Positions 1-6,273 of a DNA stretch of 11,984 bases are shown in pieces. The position numbers and the translations under genes were made by a program. Position 1 is the stretch's first letter, and each line of letters begins with the position of its first letter. The stretch spans positions 1 to 11,984 of the forward strand of contig CATOJU010000016.1 in assembly GCA_951800555.1 (NCBI GenBank). Reading direction: 5' to 3'. The notes beneath the pieces are model-generated. The model had not been told where the DNA came from. It did no database searches and saw nothing but the letters and a program-made list of their open reading frames with translations. The DNA comes from an uncultured Rickettsiales bacterium. GTDB lineage: Bacteria > Pseudomonadota > Alphaproteobacteria > Rickettsiales > UBA1997.

Positions 1-1
1 T

Positions 2-214
2 TTGTATAATAAAGATATAATATATCCAGATTTAGTCATAAGAACAGGTGGTGATTTAAGATTAAGTAATTTTTTATTGTGGGAAGTGAGTTATTCTGAA
101 TTGTATTTTACTAATACTTTATGGCCAGATTTTGATGAAAAGGCGTTAGATTTGGCAATTGATAATTTTAAACACAGGAAACGAACTTATGGAGAAAGAA
201 AAGCTAAAAGATAG
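2..214 (+). CDS. uppS: Isoprenyl transferase (undecaprenyl diphosphate synthase), C-terminal part
   Basis: UppS adds isopentenyl units in cis to farnesyl diphosphate to make the C55 lipid carrier for peptidoglycan and other envelope glycans; it acts at the inner face of the cytoplasmic membrane. Only the last 70 residues are present and the gene is open at the window edge, so there is no start here (the first codon is an internal TTG Leu). The family C-terminal block is clear: PDLVIRTGGDLRLSNFLLWE, then SELYFTNTLWPDF and a short basic tail. The RTGG..R.SNF motif contributes to the homoallylic substrate site. It ends in TAG at 212-214 and its last 26 bases overlap the next gene, indicating one operon with translational coupling. 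The identification is secure; only the missing N-terminus limits it. Confidence 0.95.
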   Translation: MYNKDIIYPDLVIRTGGDLRLSNFLLWEVSYSELYFTNTLWPDFDEKALDLAIDNFKHRKRTYGERKAKR

Positions 215-860
215 ATTGATTAATGGTTTTAAATCAACTATCACTAAAATAAAAATTGAAAATATTGCAGACATAAATATAATGAACTTTTTTATTTTTG
301 TTTTTGTTCTTTATTTTGCAGTATTTTTTTCTAAAAATCTTTTTATATTTTTAATTATAAATTTAGTAATTATACTGACAAAAATTATATTTAAAAATAA
401 TGAAGATTATAAAAAATTAAAATATATATATATCTTAGTTCCAAGTTATTCTCTAATTTATATAGCGATTATTGAAAAATCAATTGATATTTTATTATGG
501 TTGTTTTTACTAATAATTTCTATTAAAATTTCTATTTTTATGTTTAAGAATACTTTTGAAAATATTATATTTTCAGAAAAAAATGTTTTAATTAATTATA
601 TCGGTTCTTTACCAGTTGGGATATTTATAGGTTTAATTTCTGCTCTATTATTAAAACAAAAAATAATAATATTTGTAGTTATAAACATAATTTTGACTAT
701 TTTAATAAATTTACAAGAAAAATTTTCTGATAAAATTAAAGTATATGTAGATAATATAGAAGAAAATAAATATTATAAATATTTAATTTATAACTATAAC
801 AATTTAATTTTTACAGCTACATTTGTAGCATTTTTGATGTTAATTAATTTTATTAAATAA
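189..860 (+). CDS. CdsA-position polytopic membrane protein, probably a degenerate phosphatidate cytidylyltransferase
   Basis: This 223-residue protein is almost wholly hydrophobic, with about six membrane segments (near residues 31-47, 50-66, 78-95, 99-118, 137-154, 158-174) plus a last one near 204-222. Directly after uppS one expects cdsA, whose product makes CDP-diacylglycerol from phosphatidate and CTP. The C-terminus lines up without gaps, from memory, with the CdsA end: ILINLQEK against VLGDLTES, and LIYNYNNLIF against ILDRIDSLTA. At the signature, however, the Asp positions are Asn or Tyr and the HGG is replaced by YKY. The Asp of the mid-protein D-x-x-A-Y motif and the S-P-K-K-T-W stretch are also not visible. 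It is also shorter than typical CdsA (about 270-285). The frame is intact. ATG at 189 is chosen because AGGA lies 9 bases upstream; a longer TTG reading from 159 has no such support. The last base of TAA is the first base of the next ATG. Homology is likely; enzymatic activity is doubtful. Confidence 0.6.
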   Translation: MEKEKLKDRLINGFKSTITKIKIENIADINIMNFFIFVFVLYFAVFFSKNLFIFLIINLVIILTKIIFKNNEDYKKLKYIYILVPSYSLIYIAIIEKSIDILLWLFLLIISIKISIFMFKNTFENIIFSEKNVLINYIGSLPVGIFIGLISALLLKQKIIIFVVINIILTILINLQEKFSDKIKVYVDNIEENKYYKYLIYNYNNLIFTATFVAFLMLINFIK

Positions 861-1312
861 TGAAAAAAATATTTTTAACCACTATTATTTTATTAAACTT
901 TTTAAATAATGCTTTTTCAAAAGAAATTATTTATATGTCTTTAAAACCGAATAAAGTTAATTTAAGAAGTGGACCAAACAAAGATTTTTCAATACTTTAT
1001 ACCTATAAATTAAGATTTATGCCAGTAAAAATTGTTGGGGAATATGATAATTGGTTTAAAATTATTGATAAAGATGGGGATAGTGGTTGGATAAGTGAAC
1101 AATTATTGTCAAAAGCTAGAACAATTATAACTTTAAACGATATGCAATTACTATATTCAAACTATAATAAAGAAGCCTATCCAACCCATAGAGTAGAAAA
1201 AAATGTAATAGCAAAATTATTAAAATGTAAAGAAAATAGATGTAAAGTAAAAATAAAAAAAATTAAAGGTTGGCTTGACAAAAATACAATTTGGGGTTAT
1301 GATGAAACTTAA
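860..1312 (+). CDS. Secreted SH3-like domain protein (alphaproteobacterial SH3 family)
   Basis: This is a 150-residue protein with a clear signal peptide (MKK, hydrophobic core at residues 4-17, likely cleavage after A-F-S at about 20), so it should act in the periplasm or envelope. Residues 28-85 form a bacterial SH3-type module with V-N-L-R-S-G-P-N, then W-F-K-I and G-W-I. A second half (about 95-150) has the pattern V-I-A-K-L-L-K-C, C-K-V, G-W-L and ends W-G-Y-D-E. This arrangement, with two cysteines before the final G-W, is what I know from the conserved alphaproteobacterial SH3 family. Such modules usually bind peptidoglycan or proteins; no catalytic motif is seen. The start overlaps the upstream stop (TAATG), so translation is probably coupled; no Shine-Dalgarno is evident. 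The precise role is unknown. Confidence 0.85.
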   Translation: MKKIFLTTIILLNFLNNAFSKEIIYMSLKPNKVNLRSGPNKDFSILYTYKLRFMPVKIVGEYDNWFKIIDKDGDSGWISEQLLSKARTIITLNDMQLLYSNYNKEAYPTHRVEKNVIAKLLKCKENRCKVKIKKIKGWLDKNTIWGYDET

Positions 1313-1328
1313 TAATAATTTATAATTT

Positions 1329-1949
1329 ATGATAGGAAAACTAACTGGATTTGTTGATATTGAAACAGAAGATTTTATAATATTAAATGTTAATGATGTT
1401 GGTTATAAAGTTTTTTGTTCTACAAAAGTATTAAATATTTTACACAATAACAAAGATAAAATAAATTTATTAATTGAAACTGTTGTAAAAGAAGATTCTA
1501 TTGCACTTTTTGGTTTTAATACAATTGAAGAACAAGAATGTTTTAATACCCTTTGCAAAGTAAGCGGTGTTGGGCCTAAAGTTGCTTTAAAAATAATGAG
1601 TATTTCTACACCGAAAGAAATAATTACAGCTATAATAAATAATGATAGTAAAGTATTTTGTAGAACTTCTGGTATTGGACCAAAAGTTGCAGTTAGAATT
1701 ATACACGAATTACAAAATAGCCAAATGGTTAAGGGATTTGATATTATAAAAAATGTAAATACTGTTAATTCTATTGAAGAAAACGAAGATAATAAAAAAA
1801 TAATAAATGATGCTATTTTAGCTTTGGAAGGATTAGGTTATCAAAAAAATATTGTAAAAAATATAGTTGTAAAAATTATTGTTGATAAACCATATCTGAC
1901 TTTAGAAAGTTTAATAACAGAAAGTTTAAAAAAAATAAATAATTTTTAG
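1329..1949 (+). CDS. ruvA: Holliday junction branch migration protein RuvA
   Basis: RuvA binds four-way DNA junctions as a tetramer and loads the RuvB helicase for branch migration in recombination repair. The 206-residue protein has the normal length and all three domains. The N-terminal OB fold starts M-I-G-K-L-T-G and ends near A-L-F-G-F (59-63). Two helix-hairpin-helix motifs follow, V-S-G-V-G-P-K-V-A-L at 78-87 and T-S-G-I-G-P-K-V-A-V at 113-122. A linker leads to the C-terminal RuvB-binding domain (D-A-I-L-A-L-E-G-L-G-Y at 161-171). It begins 16 bases after the SH3 gene and has no obvious ribosome site of its own, so it is probably the last gene of the operon. ruvB, often next to ruvA, does not follow; the next gene is on the opposite strand. 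Confidence 0.97.
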   Translation: MIGKLTGFVDIETEDFIILNVNDVGYKVFCSTKVLNILHNNKDKINLLIETVVKEDSIALFGFNTIEEQECFNTLCKVSGVGPKVALKIMSISTPKEIITAIINNDSKVFCRTSGIGPKVAVRIIHELQNSQMVKGFDIIKNVNTVNSIEENEDNKKIINDAILALEGLGYQKNIVKNIVVKIIVDKPYLTLESLITESLKKINNF

Positions 1950-1964
1950 ATTATAAAAAATAGT

Positions 1965-1991
1965 AATTAAAAATTTAAAAAATTTTTAATT
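1965..1991. terminator. Perfect 12-bp A/T inverted repeat between convergent genes
   Basis: The arms 1965-1976 (AATTAAAAATTT) and 1980-1991 (AAATTTTTAATT) are exactly complementary with a 3-base loop. They lie 15 bases after the ruvA stop and 34 bases from the stop of the convergent permease gene. Read on the minus strand the stem is followed after a few bases by a run of six T, so it best fits a terminator for the permease transcript. It may serve both directions. The absence of G or C in the stem makes it weak thermodynamically. Confidence 0.5.
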
Positions 1992-2025
1992 CTAAAAATA
2001 AAATTAAATCTACAGCAATAAAAAA

Positions 2026-3252
2026 TTATTGATATCTTAAAGCTTCTATTGGATCTAATCTTGTGGCTTTTAATGCAGGAACTATACCAGATGCTACCCC
2101 GACAATTATAGCTATTATTATCGAAATTACTATTGTAAAAATACTTATAGGTACAGTTTTATCAAAAATAACACCACCTATTTGTGAAAGAATAATTCCA
2201 AGTATCATACCAATTAAACTCCCACACATAGAAATCAATATTGATTCAAATAAAAATTGTATAGTAATATCACTTTCCTTTGCCCCTATGGCTTTTCTAA
2301 TACCTATTTCTCTTGTTCTTTCAGTTACGGAAACTAACATCATATTCATAATTCCTATACTACCAACAAAAAGTGAAATTGATGCTATAGAAGCTAATAA
2401 AATTGATAACATAATACCAATATTACTAATTTTTTCACTAATTTCTTTTAAATTCATTACTTCAAAATCATTATCTTCATAATTTTTTAAATTATGTCTT
2501 TCTTGAAGTAAAGCTTCTACTCTTTTTTCAACATGTTTTAAAGTTTCTTCACTTTCACTAGTCAACATTATCATAAATACCAAATCTGGAAATCTATTAC
2601 TTGTTAATCTTCTTTTTACGGTAAATATTGGCGCTATTATAGTATCATCTTCATCGTTTCCACCCATTCCACTACCTTTTTCTTTTAATACCCCAATAAC
2701 AGTAAATGGAACATTTCTAATTCTTATAGTTTCACCAATAGGGTTTTGTCCTTCCATAAATAAATTTTCTACAACAGTTTTTCCTATAACCGCATAGGTG
2801 GAACCTATTTCTACATCTTCTTTTGTAAAAAAACTACCATCTTCCAACTCTCTACTATTAATAGAAAAATATTCAGGAGTTGTTCCAACTATTGATGTTT
2901 GCCAATTACTTTGGTTACTGATAACCCTTGTAGAAATATTAAAAATTGGTGCGGCCTCATTTACATCTTTTACTTTTAAAATTGCCTCATAATCACCAAA
3001 AGTAGTAGAAGGTCTATTTACACCACCGCGCATTCCTCCTCTTTTTGATGCTGCTGGTAATATATATAATTTATTTCCACCAAAAGAAGCTAATTGTTTA
3101 TCAATTTCATTTCTTAATGTTTGCCCAGCTGCTACCATTAAAACTACAGCACATACACCTGTTACTATACCTAAAATTGTTAAAAAAGATCTCAGTTTGT
3201 TTGTTTTTATTGAGATCCAAGCTTCATGGAGCATCGGTAATACTAATAGCAT
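2026..3252 (-). CDS. MacB/FtsX-type ABC transporter permease
   Basis: This is a 408-residue permease with the MacB-type layout. It has one N-terminal membrane segment (about 23-43), a periplasmic MacB core domain (about 45-270) and three C-terminal membrane segments (about 279-307, 334-363, 369-393) forming the FtsX-like domain. Family hallmarks are N-K-L-R-S-F-L-T at 18-25, G-I-M-N-M-M-L-V-S-V-T-E-R-T-R-E-I-G-I-R-K at 300-320 and the ending A-T-R-L-D-P-I-E-A-L at 396-405. These proteins transmit force from a cytoplasmic ATPase to the periplasm (mechanotransmission) in export of peptides, drugs or lipoproteins. No fused ATPase is present, and none lies next to it. The ATG at 3252 gives six extra residues; the ATG at 3234 (M-L-H-E-A-W) matches family starts better. 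Neither has a Shine-Dalgarno sequence. The substrate cannot be told. Confidence 0.9.
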   Translation of the reverse strand: MLLVLPMLHEAWISIKTNKLRSFLTILGIVTGVCAVVLMVAAGQTLRNEIDKQLASFGGNKLYILPAASKRGGMRGGVNRPSTTFGDYEAILKVKDVNEAAPIFNISTRVISNQSNWQTSIVGTTPEYFSINSRELEDGSFFTKEDVEIGSTYAVIGKTVVENLFMEGQNPIGETIRIRNVPFTVIGVLKEKGSGMGGNDEDDTIIAPIFTVKRRLTSNRFPDLVFMIMLTSESEETLKHVEKRVEALLQERHNLKNYEDNDFEVMNLKEISEKISNIGIMLSILLASIASISLFVGSIGIMNMMLVSVTERTREIGIRKAIGAKESDITIQFLFESILISMCGSLIGMILGIILSQIGGVIFDKTVPISIFTIVISIIIAIIVGVASGIVPALKATRLDPIEALRYQ

Positions 3253-3322
3253 TTTTAATTTGAATATTTTCTTATACAGAAGATATATTTAGATTTTAAA
3301 AAATCAATAAAATAAATTAAAT

Positions 3323-3665
3323 TGTATTGGTTCACATCATTTGGGAAAAACTTTCCTCATTTTTACTTTTATATTTATTAAAATATTCCATAGGACTTAA
3401 ATAGTCAATAGATGAATGAGGTCTTTTATTATTATAATTATTAATAAATTCTTGTAATATTATAATCTCCTCTAGTATTTATATTATTTAATAAATCTTT
3501 TTTACTTAATAATTCATCTCTAACTATTCTATTGAATCTTTCTATTCTTCCATTATATTTAGAAGATCTAGGAGGTAACACATATAGTTTTATATTATTA
3601 TCTTTACATCCCTCTTCAAAGTATTTCATAAATTCCTTCACTTTGTTACGGCAAACTTCGGTAGA
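3323..3665 (-). pseudogene. IS481-like transposase remnant (C-terminal half, frameshifted)
   Basis: On the minus strand, 3641-3483 encodes the late integrase-core block of an IS481-type DDE transposase: K-E-F-M-K-Y-F-E-E-G-C, then L-Y-V-L-P-P-R-S-S-K-Y-N-G-R-I-E-R-F-N. Near 3480 the frame is broken and the protein continues in another frame, L-Q-E-F-I-N-N-Y-N-N-K-R-P-H-S-S-I-D-Y-L followed by S-P-M-E-Y-F, to a TGA at 3332-3334. The first two catalytic acids and the N-terminal HTH are absent. The segment just above 3641, where D-G-G-S-E-F should be, is garbled. Plus-strand TGT at 3323 (TGTATTGGTTCACATC) looks like the TGT terminus of such an element and overlaps the stop, as is common. No partner terminal repeat was found, so the element is not mobile. 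Confidence 0.85.
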
Positions 3666-3689
3666 ATGATAAATTAAAATGATTAAGTA

Positions 3690-4048
3690 AAATTATCATT
3701 TTCCCACCTTTGTTTTCTGCTTTATCTATAATATGTTTATTACAATCTATATAGTTTATATCACTATTATTCTCTGTATTCTTCTCATAGGTATATTATT
3801 AGCATATAGTCTTAAACATAATTCTCTCTGTTCTGGTGGTCTTTTTTACTCTATCATCTTTTTCACAAAAATCTTTTTTACATTCCTTACATTAGTATCT
3901 TTGTTTATGATAGGTAATACCACTTTTAATAATAGATTCTCCATTGTAATGAGGACATTTTATAATTGTTGAACTAATAAATAATATTGTTATTATTAAT
4001 ACTTCTTTTATTTGTGCCTTTCTTAATATTTGTTTTAATTTCTTTCAT
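3690..4048 (-). pseudogene. IS1-like transposase remnant (zinc ribbon plus HTH)
   Basis: The minus strand from 3957 downward reads K-C-P-H-Y-N-G-E-S-I-I-K-S-G-I-T-Y-H-K-Q, then R-Y-stop-C-K-E-C-K-K-D-F. This is the N-terminal zinc ribbon of IS1/IS1595-type transposases (normally C-P-x-C ... C-K-x-C). Decay is explicit: the second Cys is Tyr (TAC) at 3946-3948 and there is an in-frame TAA at 3892-3894. A one-base change in an A run (plus-strand 3842-3847) shifts the frame, after which an HTH-like stretch R-E-L-C-L-R-L-Y-A-N-N-I-P-M-R-R-I-Q-R-I can be read (about 3830-3765). A TAA ends that frame too. The catalytic domain is absent. The possible beginning near ATG 4046-4048 is in yet another frame, so the upper limit is approximate. 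It belongs to a different family from the adjacent IS481-like remnant. Confidence 0.75.
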
Positions 4049-4469
4049 TAGTTTTTATATTTTACCTTTTATAGGAATATAATTAGATATAGATATATAT
4101 AGATTATAGTCAATGAATATTATAGTTAATAAATAAAAAAGTGGGTAGTGCCTTTTGGAGATATTATTCAATATCTTGATAATACTAGAACCCTATCTCT
4201 TTAAAGAAAAATGTCCTATAGTAATAGCGAAATACCTATATTTTAGTTTTCTACTTCTTTTTTTTAGTTATTTCCTGATTCCAAAAACATCTCCTTAAAA
4301 AATAAGAATTATTCAACCCAATTTTATTAACACTTAAACAATTCTAATATTTTTTTTATGAATAATAAATAAAAATAAATTACTATTTTTTTATTTTTTA
4401 ATTCACTAAACTATTTAAAAAAATAAAAATAGAATTAACTAAAAAAGAAGTTATAGTCATTTTTAGAAT
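4049..4469. other. Non-genic stretch with a slightly GC-richer patch
   Basis: No credible gene is seen in these roughly 420 bases. Positions 4141-4300 are less AT-rich than their flanks. They contain the short hairpin AGATATT-ATTC-AATATCT and a 47-codon open stretch on the plus strand (4155-4298) with hydrophobic content but no ATG or ribosome site. This patch may be decayed accessory DNA linked to the neighbouring transposase remnants. The rest is poly-A/T-rich spacer holding the probable terminator of the exporter operon. Confidence 0.5.
4383..4432 (-). terminator. Probable terminator of the ABC exporter operon
   Basis: The arm CTATTTTT (4383-4390) plus ATTTTTT (4393-4399) pairs with 4418-4432 (ending AAAAATAG), leaving a two-base bulge and a loop of about 18 bases. 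It lies 37 bases downstream of the stop of the second exporter gene. Most pairs are A-T and there is no clean T tract directly behind the stem on the minus strand, so the call is tentative. Confidence 0.35.
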
Positions 4470-6269
4470 TTATTCCAATTCACTCAACCCACTACATAAC
4501 TCATAATATCTACCTTTATTTTTTAGCAATTCTATATGACTTCCCTGTTCTATTATTTCTCCATTTTCCAAAACAACTATTTTATCAGAATTTCTAACCG
4601 TTGATAATCTATGGGCAATTATAAAGACAGTTTTATTTTTTATCAAATTATTCATAGCGTTTTCTATTAATTTTTCCGTTCTTGTATCTATCGACGATGT
4701 AGCTTCATCAAGTATTAAAACTGGTCTATTAGAAATTATTGCTCTTGCTATTGCCAACAATTGTCTTTCTCCCTGTGATAGATTAGTTGCATCAGCAGTC
4801 AATATTGTATTGTAACCATTAGGTAAATTTGATATAAATTTATCAGCATTAGCCAATCTTGCAGCTTCTAAAACTTCCTCATCTGTAGCTTCCAATTTTC
4901 CATATCTTATATTTTCCATAATTGTATCTGTAAATAAATGTGTATCTTGTAAAACCATAGAAAACATTTTTCTTAAACTACTTTTTTTAATATCCTTTAT
5001 GTCAATGTCATCAAAAGTAATTTTTCCATCTTGAATATCGTAAAATCTATTTAATATACTAATTATAGTTGTTTTTCCAGCACCAGTAGAACCAACTAAC
5101 GCTATTTTTTCACCTTTATTAGCCCTTAAATTTATTGATTTTAAATTATTTTCTCCATTTTTATAGCTAAATGTTACATTATTAAACTCAATTTTGCCAT
5201 CTATTTCTTTATTATCTTCAAAAGTTATCTTTCCATCATCAATTTCTGTATTTTTATCTATAACTTCAAAAATTCTTTTTGCTCCAGCTAAAGCAGTTAA
5301 AACGTTAGTAAGTTGATCTGCAAGCTCTATAATTGGATCAATAATTGCCCTTGTATAAACTATAAACGGGACTAAAATTCCAATTGAAATAATTGATTTC
5401 GTTATAAATATACTACCAATAATAGCAATTAAAACATAATTAATATTTAATAAATTTACCAATACTGGAAATAATATACTCGCAAAAGTTGTGGCCTTTG
5501 TGGAAACCTCATATAATTTATTATTAATTTTTTGAAAATCATTTTTTGATAATTCTTCATGACAAAACACTTTTACAACTTTTTGACCTTCAACTATTTC
5601 CTCAATAAAACCATTCAATTTAGCAAGCTCATTTTGTTGTTCTGTAAAATATATACTACTTTTTTTAGCTATTTTTTTAGCGAAAAATAAAGAAATAAAT
5701 AGAACAAAAATAGTAATTAAAGTCAATTGCCAACTGTAATAAAACATCATAGAAAAAGTTCCAATAATGGATATTATAGCGGAAATATATGTTGAAAAAG
5801 TTTGGGTTAACATTTCCCTTAATGCATCAATATCATTAGTATATAAACTCATTAATTCACCATGTTTATAACTATCAAAATATTCTATTGATAAATTCTC
5901 CATTTTATTGAATAAATCTGTTCTAATTTTATATAACGATCTTGCCACTACTGTAACAGTTAATCTTCCTGATAAATAGGAACAAATAGCACCAACTATA
6001 TAAATAATTGCAATTATTAGTAAAATATGTATAAAGCCATTTACAAGTTCTAAATTATAGTTTCTTGCTAATGGTTCAATATATTTATCTATTACGGTTT
6101 TTAAAAATGCTGTTCCAATTATTCCCGTAAGCGAAGTAATGACAGTTGTTACAGTAATAATAAATAATCTAATTTTGTAATCAAACATATAGGAAAAAAC
6201 TCTTTTTAAAATCTTAAAATCAATTTTAAAATTAACAGAATCTCCTTTAAAACCCTTTATTTTTTGCAT
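4470..6269 (-). CDS. Heterodimeric ABC exporter, subunit with consensus Walker B Glu
   Basis: This 599-residue half-transporter has an N-terminal six-helix exporter domain (about 30-330) and a C-terminal ATPase. Its motifs are Walker A G-S-T-G-A-G-K-T (393-400), Q-loop Q441, Walker B V-L-I-L-D-E (517-522, catalytic Glu 522) and switch His 553. The signature is L-S-Q-G-E (497-501) rather than LSGGQ. That combination, with the complementary defects of the upstream subunit, matches the TM288/LmrD-type partner of heterodimeric exporters, which move drugs, lipids or peptides outward using ATP. It starts 4 bases after the partner gene behind a strong GGAGG, so the two should be made in equal amounts. 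The substrate cannot be inferred. Such pairs are best known to me from Firmicutes and Thermotoga, so transfer into this lineage is possible. Confidence 0.93.
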   Translation of the reverse strand: MQKIKGFKGDSVNFKIDFKILKRVFSYMFDYKIRLFIITVTTVITSLTGIIGTAFLKTVIDKYIEPLARNYNLELVNGFIHILLIIAIIYIVGAICSYLSGRLTVTVVARSLYKIRTDLFNKMENLSIEYFDSYKHGELMSLYTNDIDALREMLTQTFSTYISAIISIIGTFSMMFYYSWQLTLITIFVLFISLFFAKKIAKKSSIYFTEQQNELAKLNGFIEEIVEGQKVVKVFCHEELSKNDFQKINNKLYEVSTKATTFASILFPVLVNLLNINYVLIAIIGSIFITKSIISIGILVPFIVYTRAIIDPIIELADQLTNVLTALAGAKRIFEVIDKNTEIDDGKITFEDNKEIDGKIEFNNVTFSYKNGENNLKSINLRANKGEKIALVGSTGAGKTTIISILNRFYDIQDGKITFDDIDIKDIKKSSLRKMFSMVLQDTHLFTDTIMENIRYGKLEATDEEVLEAARLANADKFISNLPNGYNTILTADATNLSQGERQLLAIARAIISNRPVLILDEATSSIDTRTEKLIENAMNNLIKNKTVFIIAHRLSTVRNSDKIVVLENGEIIEQGSHIELLKNKGRYYELCSGLSELE

Positions 6270-6273
6270 AATA

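Noticed and set aside
159..188. Upstream TTG start for the CdsA-like gene
   Set aside because: The ATG at 189 has an AGGA at good spacing, while the TTG has none and would lengthen the overlap with uppS.
2063..2482. Plus-strand open frames opposite the permease, exporter, rsmA and charged-protein genes
   Set aside because: They are antisense shadows of well-supported minus-strand genes, without ribosome sites or recognisable motifs.
3475..3490. Programmed frameshift in the IS481-like transposase
   Set aside because: No slippery A-run or stimulatory structure is seen at the break, IS481 elements normally use one frame, and the N-terminal half is missing, so decay is the simpler reading.
3640..3667. 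Similarity to the 3' end of 16S rRNA (minus strand GAAGT...CGTAACAA)
   Set aside because: Only a few short blocks match, a four-base insertion interrupts them, and the anti-Shine-Dalgarno end does not follow.
3733..3972. 79-codon plus-strand hydrophobic frame
   Set aside because: It lies opposite the IS1-like transposase remnant, whose zinc-ribbon and HTH residues explain the sequence on the minus strand.
4180..4200. tRNA T-arm-like sequence on the minus strand (GGTTCTAGT)
   Set aside because: No acceptor stem, anticodon arm or CCA-compatible end can be built around it.
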